Source: Tritrichomonas musculus
Taxonomy: Eukaryota > Parabasalia > Tritrichomonadida > Tritrichomonadidae
Reading direction: 5' to 3'
NCBI GenBank assembly: GCA_039105265.1
Contig: JAPFFF010000003.1
Span: 5,518,001 to 5,582,000, forward strand
DNA length: 64,000 nucleotides
Positions 40,401 through 43,946 of the stretch are shown here, one piece after another (the stretch's first letter is position 1; every line of letters starts with the position of its first letter). Under the pieces are notes generated by a model, which did no database searches, was not told the DNA's origin, and worked only from the letters and a program-made list of their open reading frames with translations. A program made the translations under genes and the position numbers.

Positions 40401-42868
40401 TGATTCTCTTTCTCTTGCAGTTGATTTGATATTTCTGATTTTTCATTATTGAGTGTTTCAACTTGCTGTTGGAGTTCGTTGTTGTGATTCTCTTTCTCTT
40501 GAAGTTGATTTGATATTTCTGATTTTTCATTATTGAGTGTTTCAACTTGCTGTTGTAATTCATTATTACGATTGTTGCTTTCTTCAAGTTGTTTTGTCAT
40601 GTCTGATTTTTCATTGTTTAATCCTTCAATTTGTTGTTGAAGTTCGTTATTCTTGTTGTTGCTGTTTTCGACTTGGCCAGAAATTTCATTTTTCTCGTTG
40701 TTCAAGCCTTCAATTTGTTGTTGCAGCTCGTTGTTTCTGTTGTTACTGTCTTCAAGTTGTTTTGAGATTTCTGATTTCTCATTGTTTAATCCTTCAATCT
40801 GTTGCTGTAATTCGTTGTTGTGATTTGAAAGATTTTGATTTTCTTCTCTCATTTGGTTAAGATGTGTATTAAGTTCTTGATTGTTGCCTTCAAGACTTTG
40901 TTGAAGACTTTCTTTATCACTCTCAAGTCGTTTATTGTCTTCTTCAAGTTCGTTGATTTTCTTGTTTAGTTCTTCTTTCGTCTCATTTGAACTTTGAAGT
41001 TGATTTGAAATATCTGCTTTTTCATTGTTCAATCTTTCAATTTGTTGTTGAAGTTCATTGTTGTGATTTTCTTTCTCTTGAAGTTGATTTGATATTTCTA
41101 ATTTTTCATTATTGAGTGTTTCAATTTGTTGTTGAAGTTCGTTGTTGTGATTCTCTTTCTCTTGCAGTTGATTTGATATTTCTGATTTTTCATTATTGAG
41201 TGTTTCAACTTGCTGTTGGAGTTCGTTGTTGTGATTCTCTTTCTCTTGAAGTTGATTTGATATTTCTGATTTTTCATTGTTCAATGTTTCAACTTGTTGT
41301 TGAAGTTCATTGTTACGACTGTTGCTTTCTTCAAGTTGCTTTGAAATTTCTGATTTTTCATTGTTCAATGTGTCGTTCATTGCTTTCATATTTGATAGTT
41401 CTTCATTAACTTTACTGAGTTGTTCGCCAAGATCTTTGTTGTTGCCTTCCAAACTTTGTTGAAGACTTTCGTTTTCTGTTTCAAGTCGTTTTTTATCTTC
41501 TTCAATTCTTTCTTTTTCTGCTACAAGTTGGTTCTTTTCTTCTTCCAACTCATTCACTTTGTTATTAAGTTGTTCAATCGACTCGTTCGAGCTCTGCAGT
41601 TCCTTTTCAATTTTATCTTTTTCATCATTAATTTTATTTCTCTCAGATTCAAATTCTTCGAAAATTTTTTCATTTTCAATTTTCATTTCTTCCATTGAAT
41701 TTTTATGCTTCTCATTGAGAGAGTCATTGTCTTTCTTTAACTCTTCAATTATTTTTTCTTGGTCGTCAATTTCTTTCTTCAGTTGTTCAACTAATGACAT
41801 TTGTTCTTCATCTTGTTTTTCAGTTTCATTTGACAATTTCAATTTTAGTTCTTTAATTTCTTCTTCAAGTTTTGATTTCTCGTCATTTGCTTTCTCTATC
41901 TCCTCAATTAAAGTGTTCTCGTTGCTTTCAACTTGACCTTTAAGTGATTCGATCTGACCATTTAGTGATTCAATTTCTTTTTGATAATTGTTTTCAGTTT
42001 CTTCTGTCTTATCAAGAACTTCTTGCAAGTCTTTTTCAGCTTGTTGAAGTTTCTCTTTTAATTGGTTTACTTCTTCTGAATTAGATTCGGTTTGTGGCGG
42101 TTTTTCTCCATTTGAAACTAATTCTTCAATTTGTTGAAGTAATTCTTCATTTTCTGCTTGAAGTGATTTGATTTTCTCTTCAAGCTTTGAGGTATCAACT
42201 GAACTTGGCTCGATTGGGTTGCTTGTTAGTTCATTAATGCTGTTCTGTAAGATTGTGTTTTTCTGGATAAGCTCATCATTATTACTTTGTAATGTTGAGT
42301 TTTTTTGTGTAAGTTCGTTGTTATTGGTCTCTAAAAATGAATTTTTCTCTGTAAGCTCGTCAATGCTTGTCTGGAAAATAATATTTTTTTGTGTTAATTC
42401 ATCGATTTTTGAAATTAGTTGAGAATTTTCTGTTTCTGTTTCTTTTAAAACAGAATTCATTAATTCACATTTTTCGTCTAGATCCTGGACTTTTTTCTGT
42501 AAATCTGAGTTATCAGAATTATTTGTATTATTATTAATCTGATTTTCGTATTCTTTTAAAATAATTTCTTGTTCTTTAATTTTTTCATTAGCTTCATCTA
42601 TTTCTTTTGCTTTTTCATCTAATTCTTCTTGTAATATATTTGATAATTCGTCAGAATCTTTTTTTAATTTTTGATTTTCTTTTTCTAAATTATCTATTTT
42701 AGAGTTATTATCTTTTATTGCTTCGTATTGCTCAAATATTTTTTGAATAATTGGATGAAGTCGTTCATCTGTAGCTTCAACTAGTTCATCAAAAGGTATT
42801 GAATCAACATCATTTACCCAATCAGATATAATGTCAATTGTTCCTTCAATATCGGAATTGTTTGACAT
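19499..42868 (-). CDS. Giant coiled-coil protein, 7789 residues ('viral A-type inclusion protein' type)
   Basis: A single uninterrupted 23.4-kb frame. Residues 1-60 are non-repetitive and acidic (S-N-N-S-D-I-E-G-T-I-D-I-I-S-D-W). From about 60 to 7450 the chain is continuous heptad coiled coil, dominated by a 28-residue (four-heptad) unit N-E-L-Q-Q-Q-I-E-x-L-N-N-E-K-x-E-I-S-x-Q-L-E-x-S-N-N-R-N, repeated well over a hundred times. Longer spacer units contain K-R-L-E-x-E-x-E-S-L-Q-Q-S-L-E-G-N-N. The last roughly 300 residues are non-repetitive, with L-V-Q-N-N-Y-L-V-S-L-I-H-T-H-F and E-I-L-R-Q-M-F-L-N-I as the end. No membrane anchor or motor head is seen. Such proteins act as long tethers or fibrous scaffolds (golgin, centriolar or myosin-rod-like); a fully extended rod would exceed 1 micrometre. 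The poxvirus-derived family name reflects coiled-coil similarity only. Confidence 0.85.
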   Translation of the reverse strand: MSNNSDIEGTIDIISDWVNDVDSIPFDELVEATDERLHPIIQKIFEQYEAIKDNNSKIDNLEKENQKLKKDSDELSNILQEELDEKAKEIDEANEKIKEQEIILKEYENQINNNTNNSDNSDLQKKVQDLDEKCELMNSVLKETETENSQLISKIDELTQKNIIFQTSIDELTEKNSFLETNNNELTQKNSTLQSNNDELIQKNTILQNSINELTSNPIEPSSVDTSKLEEKIKSLQAENEELLQQIEELVSNGEKPPQTESNSEEVNQLKEKLQQAEKDLQEVLDKTEETENNYQKEIESLNGQIESLKGQVESNENTLIEEIEKANDEKSKLEEEIKELKLKLSNETEKQDEEQMSLVEQLKKEIDDQEKIIEELKKDNDSLNEKHKNSMEEMKIENEKIFEEFESERNKINDEKDKIEKELQSSNESIEQLNNKVNELEEEKNQLVAEKERIEEDKKRLETENESLQQSLEGNNKDLGEQLSKVNEELSNMKAMNDTLNNEKSEISKQLEESNSRNNELQQQVETLNNEKSEISNQLQEKENHNNELQQQVETLNNEKSEISNQLQEKENHNNELQQQIETLNNEKLEISNQLQEKENHNNELQQQIERLNNEKADISNQLQSSNETKEELNKKINELEEDNKRLESDKESLQQSLEGNNQELNTHLNQMREENQNLSNHNNELQQQIEGLNNEKSEISKQLEDSNNRNNELQQQIEGLNNEKNEISGQVENSNNKNNELQQQIEGLNNEKSDMTKQLEESNNRNNELQQQVETLNNEKSEISNQLQEKENHNNELQQQVETLNNEKSEISNQLQEKENHNNELQQQIETLNNEKLEISNQLQEKENHNNELQQQIERLNNEKADISNQLQSSNETKEELNKKINELEEDNKRLESDKESLQQSLEGNNQELNTHLNQMREENQNLSNHNNELQQQIEGLNNEKSEISKQLEDSNNRNNELQQQIEGLNNEKNEISGQVENSNNKNNELQQQIEGLNNEKSDMTKQLEESNNRNNELQQQVETLNNEKLEISNQLQEKENHNNELQQQIERLNNEKADISNQLQSSNETKEELNKKINELEEDNKRLESDKESLQQSLEGNNQELNSHLNQMREENQNLSNHNNELQQQVEGLNNEKSEISKQLEDSNNRNNELLQQKEQLEANKNELQQQIEALNNEKSEISNQLQEKENHSNELQQQIEGLNNEKAEITKQFEEKDNHNNELQQQIEGLNNEKTEISKQLEESNNRNNELQQQVETLNNEKSEISNQLQEKENHNNELQQQIETLNNEKADISNQLQSSNETKEELNKKINELEEDNKRLESDKESLQQSLEGNNQELNSHLNQMREENQNLSNHNNELQQQIESLNNEKSEISNQLQAKETHNNELQQQVEGLNNEKTEISKQLEDSNNRNNDLQQQIESLNNEKSEISNQLQETQNHRNELQQQVEALNNEKAEISKQLEDSNNRNNELQQQKEQLEANKNELQQQIEGLNNEKAEMSNQLQEKENHNNELQQQIETLNNEKAEISKQLEDSSNRNNELQQQKEQLEANKNELQQQIEGLNNDKNEISSQLENGNNKNSELQQQIEALNNEKAEISNQLQEKENHNNELQQQIEGLNNEKSEISKQLEDSNNRNNDLQQQIESLNNEKNEISSQLQSSNESNEQLNNRIKDLEEDKKRLETENESLQQSLEGNNKELSEQLSKLNEELSNKVEDNNKIKEENQNLSNHNNELQQQIERLNNEKAEISKQLEDSNNHNNELLQQKEQLEANKNELQQQIEGLNNEKIEICKQLEDSNNRNNELQQQKEQIEANNKELQQQIEGLNNEKAEISNQLQEKENHNNELQQQIEGLNNEKAEISKQLEDSSNRNNELQQQIEGLNNEKIEICKQLEDSNNRNNELQQQKEQLEANKNELQQQIEGLNNEKAEISNQLQEKENHNNELQQQIETLNNEKTEISKQLEDSSNRNNELQQQIEGLNNDKNEISSQLENGNNRNSELQQQIEALNNEKSEICKQLENSNNHNNELQQQIEGLNNEKAEISKQLEDSNNHNNELQQQKEQLEANKNELQQQIEELNNKESEISNQLQGKENHNNELQQQIESLNNEKSEMTKQLEEKENHNNELQRQIEGLNYEKAEITKQLEDSNNHNNELQQQKEQLETYKNELQLRIEGLNNEKSEISNQLQGKENHSNELQQQIESLNNEKAEISNQLQEKENHYNELQHQIEALNNEKAEISKQLEDSSNRNNELQQQIEGLNNDKNEISSQLENGNNRNSELQQQIEALNNEKSEICKQLENSNNHNNELQQQIESLNNEKTEISKQLEESNNRTNELQQQVEGLNNEKAEISKQLEDSNNRNNELQQQKEQLEANKNELQQQIEGLNNEKNEICRQNEEIKNKNNELQQQIEGLNNDKAEMTKQLEEKDNHSNEFQHQIEELNNEKAEISKQLEESRNHSNELQQQIEDLNNEKAEISNQQQETQNHRNELQQQVDALNNEKSEIAKQLEESYNHNNELQHQIEGLNNEKAEISKQLEDSNNRNNELQQQKEQLEANKNELQQQVESLNNEKAEISKQLEDSNNINNELQQQKEQLETNKNELQQQIESLNNEKAEISNQLQGKENHNNELQQQIESLNNEKTEISKQLEESNNRTNELQQQVEGLNNEKAEISKQLEDSNNRNNELQQQKEQLETNKNELQQQIESLNNEKAEVSNQLQGKENHNNELQQQIETLNNEKAEISRQLEDSNNRNNELQQQKEQLEANKNELQQQIESLNNEKAEISNQLQGKENHNNELQQQIEGLNNEKAEISKQLEDSNNRNNELQQQKEQLEANKNELQQQIEGLNNDKNEICRQNEESNNRNNELQQQIEGLNNDKAEISNQLQEKENHNNELQQQIEGLNNEKSELTKQLEDSNNRNNELQQQKEQLENNKNELLQQIDSLNKEKTEISNQLQNSEEAIDELMKKIDEVEEEKKQLSTGKQETENHNNELQQQIDTLNNEKAEISNQLQNANNHNNELQQQIETLNNEKVEISKQLETNEIQYKEVSEQSQQLSTQNDELQQQIEALNKEKTEISNQLQNSEEAINELMKKIDEVEEEKKQLSTGKQETENHNNELQQQIDTLNNEKAEISNQLQNVEKSNNELNELNQQLEKDKNELLQTIKTDKEDHINQLQIYEELIAQLSKKSDEHEEEIARLNSEIQNLTNNKAKADEIHESIRQNLEDNNKELNEQINKVNEELSNIKARDIELQESQEKKEEENNELKEELSKKENENKELKEEKEQITREKKELEVELDTLKNDKSEISKELEDMTNKNNELQQQNEQLTSSKSELQQQNESLQKEKIEISNQLQTQETQINELNQQFKQFETTKNVLQQQIDTLNNEKAEFSNKIQEAENQSKELQQQIVKLNNEKSEIATQLENNENNIKELNEQNQQLSANNNELQKQIESLNDEKDENKTQLQIYEETIAQISKENNNLEASKQQLIEEHESIRLKLENNNSELNENLQKLNEELTNTNKSNDELQKKIDEVENENNLLKEQISEKVESNKLLNEENRQVNENNNVLQKEVEALNSQKSEISNQLENSNNRNNELQLQNQQNEAKMNEMQKQIDALNNEKFEVSGQLENANNQNNESQKQIEALNNEKSEISTQLQDTQNRSNELQQQVEALNNEKAEVTNQLENSNNHNNELKQQLEGLNNEKSEISKQLEESQNRNNELEQQIEGLNKEKAEISEQLQNANNRNNELEQQIEGLNKEKAEISEQLQNANNRNNELEQQIEGLNKEKAEISEQLQNANNRNSELEQQLEGLNKEKSEIAEQLENSEQRNKELNEQNQEHSNHHNELQQQIEALNNEKSDISSQLENANNQNNELQQQIETLNNEKSDISKQLEESQNRNKELEQQIEGMNKEKAEISEQLQNANSRNNELEQQIERLNNEKSEISTQLQDTQNRSNELQQQVEALNNEKAEVTRQLENSNNHNNELKQQLEGLNNEKSEISKQLEESQNRNNELEQQIEGMNKEKAEISEQLLNANNRNNELEQQIEGMNKEKSEIAEQLENSEQRNKELNEQNQEHSNHHNELQQQIETLNNEKADISKQLEDSNNRNNELQQQNEQLETSKNELQLQIEGLNNEKTEISNQLESSNNRNNELQQQNEGLNNEKSDVSNQLEQSRNHNNELQQQIETLNNEKAEISKQLEESQNRNNELGQQIEGLNIEKSEISSQLENANNQNNELQQQIDTLNSEKAEITEQLENANNRNNELEQQIGALDKEKSEIAEQLENSEQRNKELNEQNQEHSYHHNELQQQIEALNNEKSDISSQLENANNQNNELQQQIETLNNEKSDISKQLEESQNRNNELDQQIEGMNKEKAEISEQLQNANNCNNELEQQIERLNNEKSEISTQLQDTQNRNNELQQQVEALNNEKAEVTSQLENSNNHNNELKQQLEGLNIEKSEISSQLENTNNQNNELQQQIETLNSEKAEITEQLENANNRNNELEQQIEGLNKEKAEISEQLQNANNRNSELEQQLEGLNKEKSEIAEQLENSEQRNKELNEQNQEHSYHHNELQQQIEALNNEKSDISSQLENANNQNNELQQQIDTLNNEKSDISKQLEESQNRNNELEQQIEGLNKEKSEIAEQLENSEQRNKELNEQNQEHSNHHNELQQQIETLNNEKADISKQLEDIENQNKELNEQNQQLSNIQSELQKQIDTLNSEKSEIVAQLTNKIDEIENEKSRLISEIETQEASKKQLAEEHESIRLNLEKTNQESNERLNQLNDELSNYKASNDEIQQQKEKLEEENKQMQEQLASKEENEAKLAAEIEQLSLNNNELKQQINSLNNEKNEISEQLQNSEEEVTELMDKVDEVEKEKAQIAAEKQEIETNISELKQQIESLNNEKSEISNQLQEKENHNNELLQQIETLNVEKAEITKQIEEKENHNNELQQQVETLNNEKSEISNQLQEKENRNNELLQQIESLNNEKDEISKQLEEKESHNKELHDQIQQLSSDKNELQQQIEKLNQEKAEISNQLENSSNGLQKQIESLSKEKEEITAQLQNSNNNNNELQQQIESLNNDKTEISNQLQEKENQNNELLQQIENLNNEKVEIAKQIEEKENHNNELQQQAEALNNEKIEIYKQLEDINSKYNDLQQQKEQLETNNNELRQQNETINNEKSEITTKLEEIHNSNKELQQEIETLNTEKSEILQQHQDKENHNNELQQQVETLNNEKTEISNQLQESQNHNNELQQQNQKLEGEKAELINQVEALNNEKSEVTNQLQEEENHNKELKEQNNEFLQQIESLNNEKFENSNKLEETENHNNELQQQVEALNNEKIEIYKQLEDLNNKCNDLQQQKEQLETNNNELRQQNETMNNEKSEITTKLDEIQNLNNELQQEIETLNTEKSEISQQHQDKENHNNELQQQVETLNNEKTEISNQLQESQNHNNELQQQNQKLEGEKAELINQVEALNNEKSEVTNQLQEEENHNKELKEQNNEFLQQIESLNNEKFENSNKLEETENHNNELQQQVEALNNEKIEIYKQLEDINNKCNDLQQQKEQLETNNNELRQQNETINNEKSEITTKLDEIQNSNKELQQEIETLNTEKSEILQQHQDKENHNNELQQQVETLNDEKEKLSKQLQAANEHENELQQQIDTLNTEKSEISKQLESIENQNKELNKQNQQLSSNNNELQQQIEALNNEKSEISNQLQNIENYSNELQQQSQEHETSKNELQQQIEALEKEKNEISSQLQNSEEAVTELMNKIDEIESEKTQLISDKQELEENQKILNEKVEAFEEQLSANATEAQKQIEKLNNELAEVSKQLQNNENSNSELNEKNKQLSSNNNELLQQIEALNNEKLEISKQLENIQSNNTELQQQIDSLNNEKIEISNQLQEIENQNKELQHNNEALNNEKLEISKQLENIQSNNTELQQQIDSLNNEKIEISNQLQEIENQNKELQQNNEALNNEKLEISKKLENIQNNNTELQQQIDSLNNEKLEISNQLQEIENQNKELQQNNEALNNEKSEISNQLNNSENLNKELNEQNQQLSNNNSELQQKVEALTNEKESITTQLQVDEETIAQLTKKVDEIGNEKAQLSTQIQSNEENKKELTEQHESIRQNLEGSNKKLNEKLNQINEEFTNLQKANEDLENKYKELENENKNIKEQFALKEENNNKLNEQLQQIEADKNELLNQLEKLTNEKTEISNQLQSSDEAITELMNKVDEVENEKKQLAEEKERIEEDKKRLETENESLQQSLEGNNSELNEHLNKLNEELSNTKTMNEELQRNKHANEEEISKIKEQLKINDEVVTKLTEENQQLSANNNELQQQIESLNSEKSEISSQLQNSSNLNNSLQQQNQQFETNNDDLQQQIEALNNEKAELSDQLRNSEESNTQLKNQIAELEQEKTQIFNEKQQIEESNNELQQQYETLNNEKSEISKKLQSSNESIEQLNNKVNELEEEKNQLVTEKERIEEDKKRLETENESLQQSLEGNNKDLGEKLNLVNEELLNAKTRNIELQFSQDKEEENRELKEELSKKENENKELKELKEQMTREKKELEEKLDTLKNDKSEISKELEDMTNKNNELQQQIETLINEKLEISTHLESIENSNNDSQQQIETLSNEKSEISTELQNIDNQNNELTKQNQQLSLLKDELQAQIQSLTNEKTEAQNHLQNLNESFSQLSNKVNELEAQNEQLQSQIKANEANNEQLAEEHEIVRRSLEGNNNELNEQFNNISDELSSMRTSNDELQSNIEKMKEEKKEIDEKLFKEEQLNNELNEQNQQLEKNNKELLQQIEALNNEKVEIAKQLQETENHNKKLNETKQELSTQNNELQEQIETLNNTKKEISNQLETSEDTINELMKKIDEVEEQKKQIEENKKRIEEENESIHQLLEGNNSDLNDHLNQLKEENSTVKTKNDELQKIINDLEIENKSIQDQLTLNEETSTKLEDKNQQLLEKCQNFIQQIDSLNDELAQIKHEKRNLEVSNQQKDLMINTPNNENEEEINLRERLDVAEATIKEKLAIIESLQNENEEEINLRERLDVAEATIKEKLAIIESLQNENEEVDQLRLQIKELTETQQFLNDQKELLQKEVIELNEMNASILTENENLLQKVSSLESQNNELQKESSININNNSKTADLVSQIKSEYKKLKSTFTIQIDKNKKLQDLIDSQAQEMMNLADEKEILEKEINKMKMESIEKEKEKNEQIQEAIQNERVKSTRSTSILENEINQNKKEKLELNNKFDSLKIEKEKLENEVIYLKSELNKARENLIVNNNDQARSDSDDQNEIISLQKEKEELVEKLEQQQKQNNETVSDLKSQIANYRLKLKQTKNKNNFVIEQLKELKNNQNEEKQFKEREVDVNPDHHNNSLLKLENVNLSSEIEVLRLKIKEQDREIKEMQNKLDETDEILSDFTSLKSKVKLLNLQCDKKDEVIRKLKAKCIDLKDNFNQKLKESEIQINRLEKEINSLNLNNDDSASEIINKLQKEKVALEKKNKRLESLLKNKKQKAKFGENLNSTDVSHLLVQNNYLVSLIHTHFRLFSQKFNLLMSKKFSQISSQLLSLSSRVSYLQKRMKYRPSQMIINQQEMISLQLNQSLSRIKKDLFRGFKTLRISLPDNIDQFSTKSVTIDNVAQLVSLLVDSIPKKKTLRFERRLGNIEIRPLNNRIETKVIVSNLAEPLKLRAVNDSEEVALAILSKAKKKLIRSEQIDEKYEDAKQILQSIKNIICSTSKTESIEILRQMFLNI
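21567..21756 (-). repeat. 93-bp tandem duplication in the giant gene
   Basis: Two copies of a 31-residue unit containing L-R-E-R-L-D-V-A-E-A-T-I-K-E-K-L-A. The word tttgtaaagattcaataatt starts at 21571 and again at 21664. Only one or two bases differ, so the duplication is recent. Confidence 0.85.
24716..25219 (-). repeat. Three tandem 168-bp units in the giant gene
   Basis: The word cttcgttatt starts at 24721, 24889 and 25057. Each 56-residue unit equals two 28-residue repeats (L-E-N-I-Q-x-N-N-T-E-L-Q-Q-Q-I-D-S plus L-Q-E-I-E-N-Q-N-K-E-L-Q). Copies differ by a few bases. Confidence 0.85.
25930..27450 (-). repeat. 609-bp higher-order tandem repeat, about 2.5 copies
   Basis: The word cttgatgttgctgt starts at 25951, 26560 and 27169, a period of exactly 609 bp (203 residues). 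Units hold T-E-K-S-E-I-L/S-Q-Q-H-Q-D-K-E-N-H and K-L-E-G-E-K-A-E-L-I-N-Q. They differ at a small number of sites. Confidence 0.85.
31430..31690 (-). repeat. Three near-identical 84-bp units
   Basis: gttcaatccttcaatttgtt recurs at 31481, 31565 and 31649. Each 84-bp unit encodes one 28-residue repeat (N-N-E-L-E-Q-Q-I-E-G-L-N-K-E-K-A-E-I-S). This is the basic minisatellite period of the gene in its purest form. Confidence 0.85.
39780..41285 (-). repeat. 747-bp near-identical tandem duplication
   Basis: Sequence from about 39790 matches that from 40537 with very few differences (for example ctttatcactctcaag at 40165 and 40912). The 249-residue unit contains K-K-I-N-E-L-E-E-D-N-K-R-L-E-S-D-K and H-L-N-Q-M-R-E-E-N-Q-N-L. 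A third, less exact copy of the landmark lies at 39586 and a fourth at 38881. Confidence 0.85.
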
Positions 42869-43075
42869 TTAAATCAAGATGAGTATAATCTCTTGAATAT
42901 TTTAATTGACCAAAATATATCACAAAATTCTTTATAAATTTAAAAAGTTTATATAAAAATTTGAAAATAATATTCAAAATCTTCAGAATTATTCAATGAG
43001 TATATAAAAAAAAAAAATAATGATTTGATGAATTAAAAATCTTTTTATTATAATACAAAAAATGCGCTGATTTGC

Positions 43076-43891
43076 TTATTTGTTATGTGATTCTATCGTT
43101 GAACAAACTGAGCATATTTCATTATCAGGTGATGGAAGATTACATATTGGACATTTACCTGCTTGTGGAAAAGGTGGTAATTTTTCGCCTAACTTCTGAA
43201 CGGCAAACGGCATCGCTCCATTTTCATCGGCTAAAACATGATTTATCAAATCAATTTCATGTGGAAATGCTTTTTCCATTTTAGATAAAGATGCGTCGTA
43301 TTTGATATTATTCTGTTTGCAATAAAATTGTAATTCTCTTAGCAAGCATTGTCTAACAGGGCGCGAAACTGTGACTGGAATATAATTTGTAGAGTCATCT
43401 GTTGAATACCAATGAGCGAGATCTGGTCTTCCACAAGAAAGAGTTGCAAAGTTTGCGAGAGTAGCATGATCTGTATTATCACCAAGAACAACGCAATTGA
43501 AATCATGTGTTTTGGCATATTCAATAACTGCCGAAATTGTAAACTCTGGAATTTTATTTATAACATATTCTGAATTTTCGTTTGGTATGTCAAGTGAAGA
43601 AATGCCTTCAAGTTTACGGACAACAGCTGATTTCCCATTCAAATAGGGTCCTAGCCTTTTTTTAAATAAATCCCATAGAAATAAAGAAGATGCGCCTCCT
43701 GATATAGATACAAGAACATGAACTGGATTCGGAATTGTTCTTGTTGCTTTTCGAAATAGATCCATAGTTGATTTCCCAACCTGGTCGCAAATACAATCTG
43801 CGCACTTTATAACTCCTTTTCTAAGGCTATAGCATATTTTTTCTTGATGGCAGCCAATACAGGTATCTTTCACTCCTTCTTCGTTAGTCAT
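43076..43891 (-). CDS. CTU2: Cytoplasmic tRNA 2-thiolation protein 2 (Ctu2/Ncs2)
   Basis: 271 residues. Ctu2/Ncs2 partners Ctu1/Ncs6 in the cytosol to add the 2-thio group of mcm5s2U at wobble U34 of Lys, Glu and Gln tRNAs, with sulfur coming through Urm1. The N terminus has C11-x2-C14 and C30-x2-C33. The PP-loop is S64-G-G-A-S-S-L, the degenerate form typical of Ctu2 rather than the S-G-G-K-D-S of Ctu1. Then come V-L-G-D-N-T-D-H-A-T-L-A-N and P-V-x-x-x-R-P-V-R-Q-C-L-L-R-E-L. The C terminus has two more pairs, C247-P-I-C250 and C260-S-V-C263, as in the family. It is about half the length of yeast or human Ctu2, so variable insertions are absent. It starts head-to-head with the Furry-like gene, 55 bp apart. 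Confidence 0.85.
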   Translation of the reverse strand: MTNEEGVKDTCIGCHQEKICYSLRKGVIKCADCICDQVGKSTMDLFRKATRTIPNPVHVLVSISGGASSLFLWDLFKKRLGPYLNGKSAVVRKLEGISSLDIPNENSEYVINKIPEFTISAVIEYAKTHDFNCVVLGDNTDHATLANFATLSCGRPDLAHWYSTDDSTNYIPVTVSRPVRQCLLRELQFYCKQNNIKYDASLSKMEKAFPHEIDLINHVLADENGAMPFAVQKLGEKLPPFPQAGKCPICNLPSPDNEICSVCSTIESHNK

Positions 43892-43946
43892 TCAAATTAG
43901 AATTTCAAATTCAATCTATATTTGGCTATATAAATTTTGATTCGGT
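43892..43946. promoter_or_regulatory. 55-bp divergent promoter region
   Basis: The two ATGs of the Ctu2 gene (minus) and the Furry-like gene (plus) are only 55 bp apart, so both promoters and both leaders must fit here. The stretch contains TATATTTGGCTATATAAA. No perfect TCATT initiator is seen on either strand. Confidence 0.6.

Noticed and set aside
19499-42868. Dozens of plus-strand open frames (60-260 codons) across the giant gene
   Set aside because: They are antisense mirrors of the coiled-coil repeats, with Cys/Phe/Leu/Val-rich nonsense composition that follows the 84-bp period. No independent start context.
19499-42868. Poxvirus origin implied by the 'viral A-type inclusion protein' label
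   Set aside because: The similarity is generic heptad coiled coil. Nothing in the unique ends looks viral, and it is treated as a host gene.
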